A stretch of 64,000 nucleotides of DNA from Candidatus Harrysmithiimonas galli. Lineage in GTDB: Bacteria; Bacillota; Bacilli; CAJFEE01. The notes below the pieces were generated by a model. It had not been told where the DNA came from and made no database searches. It saw nothing but the letters and a program-made list of their open reading frames with translations. The stretch lies in contig CAJFEE010000012.1 of the NCBI GenBank assembly GCA_904373265.1, forward strand, positions 1 through 64,000, in the 5' to 3' direction. The position numbers and the translations under genes are program-made. Of this stretch, positions 57,066 through 64,000 are shown in pieces (the stretch's first letter is position 1; the number at the start of each line of letters is the position of its first letter).

Positions 57066-57096
57066 ATCAACTGATTAGGAAAAGGAGTATAATAAA

Positions 57097-57303
57097 ATGA
57101 ATAAAGTGGATGCACGTGGACTTTCATGTCCAGAGCCGTTGTTGTTAACTCAAGCAGCCTTGGGTAAAAAAGGTACATATCAAATTTTAGTGGATAATCA
57201 TACAGCAAAGGAACGAGTGGTGGCTTATATTCAGGAAATGGGTTTAGAAGCAAAGCTTGTAACGAATCATGATGAATATGAAATTATCGTTACAGTGGAA
57301 TAG
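57097..57303 (+). CDS. TusA/YedF-like sulfur or selenium carrier
   Basis: A 68-residue protein of the TusA/SirA fold. DARGLSCPEPLLLTQAAL near the start holds the CPEP motif whose cysteine carries persulfide or selenide. Such genes often follow yedE in selenium-using bacteria. AAAAGGAG precedes the start. It lies 31 bases behind yedE and 38 bases before the DUF3343 gene. Confidence 0.88.
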   Translation: MNKVDARGLSCPEPLLLTQAALGKKGTYQILVDNHTAKERVVAYIQEMGLEAKLVTNHDEYEIIVTVE

Positions 57304-57341
57304 AAAATCAATAAATCCGTCCAATAGGAGTTGAAAAATTT

Positions 57342-57632
57342 ATGCACTATATTATAACTTTTCACTCGCATTTTACCGCTATGCAATTTCAAAATGAATT
57401 GGCAAATAGAGGGATACCAGCAAAATTAATGCCTGTTCCACGTTTTTTGAGTTCATCATGTGGTACTTGTGTATCATTTACAGCAATTGAGCCAGCAATG
57501 TTTTCAGAATATATTTTACAAGACGGAGTAGAAAAGATATTTCGTATTATAGATATGGCATATGAAACCGCAGAAGAAATCGAGATGGATCCAGGGAGTA
57601 GATTGGAAGATTTTTTATCTAATGATTTATAG
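57342..57632 (+). CDS. DUF3343 protein, putative selenium/sulfur carrier
   Basis: A 96-residue DUF3343 protein. FHSHFTAMQFQNELANRG is at the start and RFLSSSCGTCVSF near residue 34 holds a CGTC motif suited to binding selenium or sulfur. DUF3343 genes recur next to yedE, TusA-like and selD genes. The start has TAGGAG upstream. The biochemical role is not established. Confidence 0.82.
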   Translation: MHYIITFHSHFTAMQFQNELANRGIPAKLMPVPRFLSSSCGTCVSFTAIEPAMFSEYILQDGVEKIFRIIDMAYETAEEIEMDPGSRLEDFLSNDL

Positions 57633-57711
57633 GGTGAGTGGTTGTCTCTTTTGCTTTTGGATATAATGAAGAAGTGTGCTTTTTTAATTTCATTTAAGGG
57701 GGGTGCAAAGG

Positions 57712-58794
57712 ATGAATAAGTCAAATGAAATTAAGCTGACTTCATTTTCAACAAAGGCTGGTTGAGGCTGTAAAATCGGTCCGCAAGACTTGGCACAAGT
57801 TTTGTGTCAATTACCCAAATCCAAAAAACCAACAGAACTGTTGGTTGGCAATGAAACTGCAGATGATGCGGGTGTATATCAGTTGACAGAAGAAATTGCA
57901 CTGGTTCAAACTGTTGATTTCTTTACACCGGTTGTAGATGATCCGTATATGTTCGGACAAATTGCAGCGGCTAATGCACTCAGTGATGTATATGCGATGG
58001 GTGGTGTTCCGAAAACAGCTATGAATATAGTAGCTTATCCAATTCAAACTTTAGGTAGTGAAATTTTAGCTGAGATTTTGCGTGGAGCAGCGGATAAGGT
58101 AGCAGAGTCTGGTGCAGTAATCATTGGTGGACATAGTATCGATGATAAAGAGCCAAAGTTTGGTCTTTCTGTAACCGGTGTGGTTTCACCAAGGAATTTT
58201 TGGAAAAACAGTGGCGCAAAGATTGGGGATGTACTTATTTTGACAAAACCGATCGGTGTTGGAATTTTAACTACTGGTATTAAAAGAGGAAAGGTGACAA
58301 AGGAACAGGAAACTGTTGTGACTGAAACGATGAGCATGCTGAATAAAAAAAGTGCTGAAATTTTACAAAAATATCATCCCAATGCAGTAACTGATGTAAC
58401 GGGTTTTGGCTTGCTTGGGCATGCAAGTGAAATGGCAGAGGGTAGCGATGTTTCGATTCAGTTGTTTGCTCATTCAGTACCGCTTTTGCCAGGTACAAAA
58501 TCACTTGCCAAAGATGGCGTTGTTCCAGGTGGAAGTAAAGCAAATGCTCGTTGGCTTGCATCAAAAGTTTTTTATGATGAATGTATGGACGAGTACTTTC
58601 GATTGATTTTATGTGATGCGGTTACATCTGGCGGTTTGTTGATTGCGCTACCAGAAGTAGAGGTAGAAGCATATGTTGAAGAAATGCAAAAGAAAAATTT
58701 GTGTTGTGAAAAAATCGGACGTGTAACAGAACGACGAGAAAATTCTATTTATGTTTATTCAAAAAAGTTTGAACAAGTAGCCAGCAAAAAATAA
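57712..58794 (+). CDS. selD: Selenide, water dikinase SelD (selenocysteine-containing)
   Basis: A 360-residue AIR-synthase-type enzyme that makes selenophosphate from selenide and ATP. The ATG at 57712 follows AAGGGGGG. The TGA at 57763-57765 is read as Sec18 in KAG-U-GCKIGP, the known active-site context of Sec-containing SelD proteins. Without recoding the frame would start only near 57790 and lose its active site. FTPVVDDPYMFGQIAAANALSDVYAMGG and GFGLLGHASEM are family motifs. It supplies SelA, and it depends on its own product to be made. Confidence 0.95.
57763..57790 (+). other. Sec codon and putative SECIS of selD
   Basis: TGA at 57763. A short stem GGTC (57778-57781) with GACT (57787-57790) around CGCAA lies at a distance similar to other SECIS loops. 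The pairing is weaker than in the two formate dehydrogenase genes, so the fold is tentative. Confidence 0.45.
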
Positions 58795-58815
58795 TATTGC
58801 TGGCTGCTGTCTTTT
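58779..58815 (+). terminator. Hairpin terminator after selD
   Basis: AGCCAGCAA and TTGCTGGCT form a perfect 9-bp stem that includes the selD stop codon in its loop. The following T run is short. Confidence 0.55.
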
Positions 58816-58938
58816 GTCTTCTGTGTTATTTTTTAAAGAGAAGAACATATTTTTTAAAGATGTTTCTGGTTAGGCTGTTCTCTTTTCATTTTTTCGCAAA
58901 TAATGTCGAGAAAATATTACAAATATGTAAAGAATCTA

Positions 58939-58967
58939 TTGTTTGATTGTAAAATTGGCGTTATAAT
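58939..58967 (+). promoter_or_regulatory. Promoter upstream of selC and the second formate dehydrogenase
   Basis: TTGTTT (58939-58944), 17 bases, then TATAAT (58962-58967). This is a good vegetative promoter about 170 bases before selC. The 58795-59138 gap holds nothing else clear. Confidence 0.6.
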
Positions 58968-59138
58968 AAAGGCGATGTTTCGCACATTTTTGTGAAAATG
59001 TAAGTATGTTTGTTTTTTTATTCAAAAAACGAACATAAAAATGTAACATTCATTTCTAGAGATTTATGAAGCATTATGAAATGTTTTGATCTGTTTACTA
59101 AGCTTTTTGTCATTTTTTATGAAAGCGTTACCAAAAAT

Positions 59139-59235
59139 GGGGTTGGAAGGGTAGCTGGTGCGCCCCGCGGTCTTCAAAACCGTTTGAGAGATGCGTGACA
59201 TCTTTGATGGGTTCGATTCCCATACAATCCCGCCA
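59139..59235 (+). tRNA. selC: Selenocysteine tRNA, anticodon TCA
   Basis: A 97-base tRNA(Sec) including an encoded CCA. The acceptor GGGGTTGG pairs with the 3' strand ACAATCCC (last pair G-A). The anticodon arm GCGGT-CTTCAAA-ACCGT holds TCA at 59174-59176. A long variable arm (GAGAGATG...) and the T-loop GGTTCGATTCC follow. The extra-long variable arm and TCA anticodon identify selC. It lies 60 bases before the second Sec-containing formate dehydrogenase. Confidence 0.95.
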
Positions 59236-59294
59236 AATTGTGTATGTGGCAACTAAGATATGAGCAGAAAAATAAAATTAGGAGGTGAATTGAT

Positions 59295-62200
59295 GTGAAC
59301 ATGAACAGAAGAAATTTCTTAAAAACAGCAGGTTTGACAGGTGTGGCATTGGCATTAGCTGATTTAGGTTTCAATACAAAAAAAATCGAAGCTTCAACAA
59401 AAGAGTTTAAGTTAAGCGGTGCAAATGAATATACGTCAATCTGTACTTTTTGCTCATGTGGGTGCGGAATGGTTTGTCATGTAAAGGATAATAAATTGAT
59501 CAATTTAGAAGGCGACCCAGATCACATCATGAATGAAGGTGGACTGTGCAGTAAAGGATCTGCAATGTCTGTTGTACCGAATTCAGAAGAAAGAATACCA
59601 ACTCCGCTTTACCGTGCGCCCCGCAGCAATAAGTGGCAAGAAATCAGTTGGGACGATGCGTTAAACCGCATTGCTGAAAAATTTAAAAAAGCTCGTGATG
59701 AAAATTGGATTGAGAAAGAAATCGACAATGGTGAAGAATACGTTGTTAACCGTACAGATGCCATTGGTATTGTAGGCGGTGCCCAAAATAACAATGAAGA
59801 ATGTTATTTAATGGCAAAAATGGCACGTGCACTGGGTGTGGTTTTCCTCGAGCATCAAGCAAGGCTTTGACATAGCCCTACAGTTCCCGGTCTGGGATCT
59901 TCATTTGGCCGTGGTGCCATGACAAACAACTGGAATGACCTAAAAAATGCCAAATTGATTTTAATTGAAGGAAGCAATGCAGCAGAAAACCATCCGATGT
60001 CTATGAAGTGGGTTATGCGTGCAAAAGAAAAAGGTGCAAAGGTTATTCATGTTGATCCTCGATATACTCGTACCTCAAAAATTTCAGATAAGTATGTTCA
60101 AATCCGTCCAGGTACAGATATTGCATTTTTAAATGCAATTGTACAATACATCTTAGAAAATGATTTATATGACAAAACATTCATTATATCCCATACCAAC
60201 GCGATGTACAAAACGAATAAAAATTTTGAATTTAATGAAGGTGTTTTCTCCGGATATTCCGATGAAGAACGAAAATATAATACAGATTTTTGGGCCTATG
60301 AATTGGATGCAGAAGGAAAACCCGTAAAGGCAGACAGCTTAGATGATCCGCAAACCGTATTTTCTGGACTGAAGGATTTTTATAAGCGCTATACGATGGA
60401 AGTAAGCTCTGGTATTACTGGTATTCCAGTTGAAACAATCAAAGAGGTTGCAGATATGGTTGTAAATAATCGTCCGGGCACGATTATGTATGCTTTAGGT
60501 ATGACACAGCATACTGTTGGTGTACAAAACATTCGTGCATTTGGTGTCTTGCAGCTTTTATTGGGAAATATCGGTCGTCCAGGTACGGGCATTAACGCAT
60601 TGCGTGGTGAGCCAAACGTACAAGGTTCGACGGACTTCGCACTGCTCTTTAACTATTTGCCTGGTTATCTATCTTATCCAAATCATAACAAGCCAAAATT
60701 GGAAAATTGGACAGCTTCTTACGGATCTTTTCGTGCGAAGTTCCTGATTCACTTATTGAAAGCTTGGTTTGGTGATGAAGCAACAGCGGAAAATGATTTC
60801 TGCTATGGTTTGCTGCCAAAGAAAAATGCAAATGAAAATTATTCTATTTATCGAATTTTCGAAACTGCAATGGAAAAGAAAATGAAGTTTTTGTATATTA
60901 TGGGTCAAAATCCAATGGTAAGCAGCCCGAACTTATCGGTTGTGCATGAAGGATTATCCGGTTTGGATACATTGGTTGTTGCGGATTTATTTATGACAGA
61001 AACTGCATCATTCTGGGAAAAACCAGGATGTGATCCGTCTACTATTGATACGGAGGTATTTTTCCTTCCTGCTGCTTCTTTTCTGGAAAAAGAAGGGTCA
61101 TTGTCAAACTCCAGCCGTATGGTTCAATGGCGTTATACTGGTATTGATCCGGTTGGTGAAGCAAAAAGCGATTTAGATATGATTGATTTGTTGTTTAATA
61201 AAATCCGAGATCTTTATAAGGATTCTTCTGAAGCAAAAGATGAAATCATTAAGAAGCTTTCTTGGAACTATCCTACTGAAAAGAAAGCAGAAGCCGTCTT
61301 GCGTGAGATTAATGGTTATAATTTAAAAACGGGTGAGCTGTTAAACGGTATTGGTGAAATTCAGGCAGATGGAAGTACAGCAGGCGGCAACTGGTTGTAT
61401 GCCGGGGTGTATGCTGGAAATGAAAATCTGTCAAAACGTAAAGACAATAAAACGGATCCAAGTGGACTTGGCTTGTTTCCGGGCTTTGCTTGGTCTTGGC
61501 CAGGTAATATGCGCGTGCTTTACAATCGTGCATCCTGTGATGTGAATGGTGTACCTTATGATGATGAGAAAAAGTTAATCTGGTGGGATGAACAGACGAA
61601 GAAATGGATGGGTTATGATGTACCCGATGTGCCTGTAGCTACAGATGGACCAGATACGCCAAATGGACAAAAGCCGTTTAGAATGAATGGTGAAGGTGTC
61701 GGACGTTTGATTGCAAACAGCTATTCTGATCCAGATTACGTAAACCAAACAGCTAGAGATGCTTCTAGTGTGCCGGCTGACGGGCCGCTTCCTGAATTTT
61801 ATGAGCCAGTGGAAAGCCCAACAAGCAATGTACTGCATCCAAAGGTTCAAATTAATCCATGCTTGAAATATCCACGAATTGAATCCAAACAGCCAATTGG
61901 AACCAAAGAAGAATTCCCATATGTGCTTTGTACATCTAGTATTTCCGAGCATTGGTGTGCAGGAACGGTAACGCGAAATGTTCCTTGGCTAAATGAGCTT
62001 GTGAAAGAAACTTATATTGAAATACCAGAAAAACTTGCTACAAAATTAAATGTAAAAAATGGCGAAAAGGTAAAGGTACGTTCTGCACGTGGTGAAATTG
62101 AAGTGAAAACTATGGTTACACACCGTTTGCAAACATTAAACATTAATAATGAAGAAGTAACGGTTGTGTGGATGCCATATAACTGGGGTTTTAAAGGCTT

Positions 62201-62303
62201 AAGTACAGCGGCAAGTACAAACCTGTTAACCATTGATGCTGGGGATCCGAATACTTGGATTCAGGAAACAAAGGCTTGTCTTGTTGATGTACAAAAAGTG
62301 TAA
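59295..62303 (+). CDS. Selenocysteine formate dehydrogenase, catalytic alpha subunit (2)
   Basis: A 1002-residue paralogue of the first catalytic subunit. The TGA at 59868-59870 is read as Sec192 within HQARL-U-HSPTVPGL. A twin-arginine signal (NRRNFLKTAGLTG) is present, and CTFCSCGCGM near residue 50 binds a 4Fe-4S cluster. GTG 59295 lies 6 bases after AGGAGGTGA; ATG 59301 is an alternative. No beta or gamma subunit gene follows, so it may use the subunits of the first enzyme. The next gene is a second fdhE. Read without recoding it appears as two frames. Confidence 0.95.
59868..59900 (+). other. Sec codon and SECIS of the second formate dehydrogenase
   Basis: TGA at 59868. TCCC (59885-59888) pairs with GGGA (59894-59897) around the loop GGTCT, with a T at the bulge position. 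The loop begins 21 bases from the TGA, exactly as in the first gene, although the stem sequence differs. Confidence 0.75.
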
Positions 62304-62331
62304 GTGAATGCAAGAATAAAAGGGGAGTTCT

Positions 62332-63189
62332 ATGAATCAATCAGAAACAATCATCAAAAAATGGATAGCCAACCGAGAATTTTTAGATGAAATTGGAAAG
62401 TTATATGAAGCCGTTTGGGAAATTTGTCTACCGTTTGAAGATGATGCGGTAGATATACCGAATTGGGCTGTTTATCAAGAAGCTTTTTCTAAAGGAACAC
62501 CGATTCTTGCACATGAAAAATTTCAATTGCCGCTTCAAAAACGGGCTGCATGTGTGTTTCAAGCATTAACAAATTTAGCAGAAAACGAGAAAATTCCGTC
62601 TGTGTTTCGTGAAAAATGCATAGAGTTGCAAAACATCTGTGAACAGTACCCGACATTTGCCGAGGCAATCATTGGCTCTATGTTATATCAGCAACCTTTG
62701 ACGCTGGAAATAGAATCTGAGCTTTCAAGTTTAAATCAAGGGTTACTCTATTTTTTCGTATGGGTTTCTATTACAACTGCTTTGGTTCCATATCGTCCTA
62801 CATTGGAAAAATGGCAGCAAGAACAAGCATGGCAGGGGAATGTATGTCCGACATGTGGTGGTGTGCCAGCAACAGCGGTTTTAAAACGTGGACAAAAGGG
62901 TAGACAGCGTTATCTGGTTTGTCACCGTTGTCAAACAGAATGGGCCTATAAACGAATTGGATGCCCGTATTGTGGTAATACAGAGCAAAAACAGCTTGAA
63001 ATTTTGGAGATTGTTGAAGAACCAGATTTGCGTGTAGATATTTGTCACGCATGTAAGCACTATATAAAAACTTATACTGGGCGTACAGAGGCAGCAGCTG
63101 CAGTTGTGGATTGTTTGAGTTTGCATTTAGATATTTTATGTCAGCAACAGGGGTATGTAAAAAAGGCTGCCTTAATTATGGTAGAGTAA
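62332..63189 (+). CDS. fdhE: FdhE formate dehydrogenase accessory protein (2)
   Basis: A 285-residue FdhE protein with four CxxC pairs in the C-terminal half: CPTC near residue 172, CHRC near 200, CPYC near 213 and CHAC near 239. The N-terminal half is helical. It assists maturation of the Tat-exported catalytic subunit encoded just upstream. GGGGAG precedes the start. It is clearly distinct from the first FdhE at 45814, so each alpha subunit has its own copy nearby. Confidence 0.9.
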   Translation: MNQSETIIKKWIANREFLDEIGKLYEAVWEICLPFEDDAVDIPNWAVYQEAFSKGTPILAHEKFQLPLQKRAACVFQALTNLAENEKIPSVFREKCIELQNICEQYPTFAEAIIGSMLYQQPLTLEIESELSSLNQGLLYFFVWVSITTALVPYRPTLEKWQQEQAWQGNVCPTCGGVPATAVLKRGQKGRQRYLVCHRCQTEWAYKRIGCPYCGNTEQKQLEILEIVEEPDLRVDICHACKHYIKTYTGRTEAAAAVVDCLSLHLDILCQQQGYVKKAALIMVE

Positions 63190-63192
63190 GAG

Positions 63193-64000
63193 ATGATTTA
63201 CTTAGATAATGCAACAACAACATTTCCAAAGCCACAAGCAGTAAAAGATATAGTACAGGTCAATTTAACAAACGCATTTGGCACGCCAGGCAGAGGTCCT
63301 CATACTTCGGCGCTGCGTGCCAATGTTGCGGTAGAAAATGTCCGACGGGATTTTTCAGAGTTTTTCGGTGTTTTAGATGCATTTCGTGTTGTTTTCACGT
63401 ACAGTGCAACCGACGCGTTAAATATGTGTATCAAAGGATTTTTAGATGAAGGCGATCATGTTTTGATTTCAAGTATGGAGCATAATTCAGTGCTTCGCCC
63501 GTTAAAGGGCTTGGAAAATCAAGGAAAAATTACATTGGACTACATAGCATGTGATAAAAAAGGTTACATTCTGATGGATGATCTAGAGGAAAAGCTAAAG
63601 CAAAATCCAAAGTTGGTTATTGTTAGTCATGCGTCTAATGTAACTGGTGCGGTTCAATCCATTTATAAAATTGGTCAGAAGGTTAGAGGCGCTGGTGCTT
63701 ATTTTCTAGTAGATGCAGCACAGACGGCCGGAGTGTTACCCATTCATATGTCAAATGATTGGATTGATTTCCTTGCTTTTTCCGGACATAAAGGAATATT
63801 TGGCTTGCAAGGCACAGGTGGGCTCATTTTGGGCTCAAGAATTGAAAAATTACGTCCATGGCGTGAAGGTGGAACTGGATTTGATTCAGAATCGGAAACA
63901 CAGCCAGTTAATTGGCCAGAGACCTTTGAGGCAGGTACTCATAATGTGTTTGGAATTATCTCCATGGGAGAAGGCTTGCGTTTTATTCAAGAACAAAGTT
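63193..64000 (+). CDS. Cysteine desulfurase family protein (2), cut by the window end
   Basis: The first 269 codons of a SufS/CsdA-type PLP enzyme; the C-terminal part with the catalytic cysteine lies beyond 64000. MIYLDNATTTFPKPQAVKD is at the start, SSMEHNSVLRPLKG near residue 95 and the PLP-lysine motif AFSGHKGIFGLQGTGG near 195. It is a paralogue of the desulfurase at 54698 and begins 3 bases after fdhE, so it belongs to the second FDH operon. It may supply sulfur to FdhD or selenium to SelD. Confidence 0.87.
   Translation, partial: MIYLDNATTTFPKPQAVKDIVQVNLTNAFGTPGRGPHTSALRANVAVENVRRDFSEFFGVLDAFRVVFTYSATDALNMCIKGFLDEGDHVLISSMEHNSVLRPLKGLENQGKITLDYIACDKKGYILMDDLEEKLKQNPKLVIVSHASNVTGAVQSIYKIGQKVRGAGAYFLVDAAQTAGVLPIHMSNDWIDFLAFSGHKGIFGLQGTGGLILGSRIEKLRPWREGGTGFDSESETQPVNWPETFEAGTHNVFGIISMGEGLRFIQEQS

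Noticed and set aside
59868-59921. Apparent stop codon and second gene start in the second FDH gene
   Set aside because: Same reasoning: Sec context HQARL-U-HSPTV and the conserved GGTCT loop show a single gene.
1-64000. CRISPR array or Cas genes
   Set aside because: No regularly spaced direct repeats or Cas-like proteins are seen; the only repeats are pairs near 344/417, 13956/13985 and 37434/37503.

Overview
The window is AT-rich DNA from an anaerobic member of the Bacillota. Several features point this way: strong AGGAGG-type ribosome-binding sites, low-GC codon use, a tmRNA tag ending in ALAA, selenocysteine insertion, and membrane-bound formate dehydrogenase with a cytochrome b subunit. 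A Negativicutes-type organism is my best guess, but no rRNA or other phylogenetic marker is present to prove it.

Layout. 1-0.1 kb: short remnant of an IS200/IS605-type transposon end. 0.45-9.6 kb: glycolate module: three-subunit glycolate oxidase (glcE-glcF-glcD), malate synthase G and an FAH-family enzyme, with an IclR and a LysR regulator. A duplicated 17-bp palindrome precedes it. 9.6-12.8 kb: decayed intergenic DNA, then an ECF sigma/anti-sigma/membrane protein operon. 13.5-18.9 kb: two divergent XRE regulators and an accessory operon of polysaccharide deacetylase, methyltransferase, GNAT-like protein, adenylating ligase and acyl carrier protein. Two of its genes are broken, each by the apparent loss of one A in a poly-A run. 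19.4-22.1 kb: junk zone of mobile-element remnants, two GNAT genes and a broken SAP/DUF6434 gene, lying against the 3' end of ssrA. 22.1-23.1 kb: ssrA (tmRNA) and smpB. 23.4-24.7 kb: type II NADH dehydrogenase behind an 18-bp Rex- or Crp/Fnr-like operator. 25.0-29.2 kb: transsulfuration/methionine operon. 29.3-36.6 kb: hydrolase, ABC exporter with a TetR gene interrupted by a stop codon, YebC, and a TetR/MFS pair sharing a long palindrome.

37.9-64.0 kb is a nearly continuous formate dehydrogenase/selenium/tungsten-molybdenum region. In order: a tungstate ABC transporter (tupB-tupC-tupA); a selenocysteine formate dehydrogenase with Fe-S and cytochrome b subunits; fdhD, fdhE, mobA; two MoeA proteins, the second fused to a binding-protein-like domain; a DUF2325 protein of unknown role; a divergent selenium operon (cysteine desulfurase, LysR, selA); then yedE, a TusA-like gene, DUF3343, a selenocysteine-containing selD, selC, a second selenocysteine formate dehydrogenase, a second fdhE and a second desulfurase that runs off the end. 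Together these import W or Mo and Se, build the pterin cofactor, make Sec-tRNA and assemble formate dehydrogenases whose electrons enter the quinone pool. selB is not in the window. Both fdh genes and selD contain an in-frame TGA that must be read as selenocysteine, so each appears as two open frames if TGA is taken as a stop.

The least-explained items are the DUF2325 gene inside the Mo/W-FDH operon, the LysR regulator embedded in the selenium operon, the MoeA-binding-protein fusion beside an ordinary MoeA, and the carrier-protein-dependent surface-modification cassette with its paired poly-A frameshifts.
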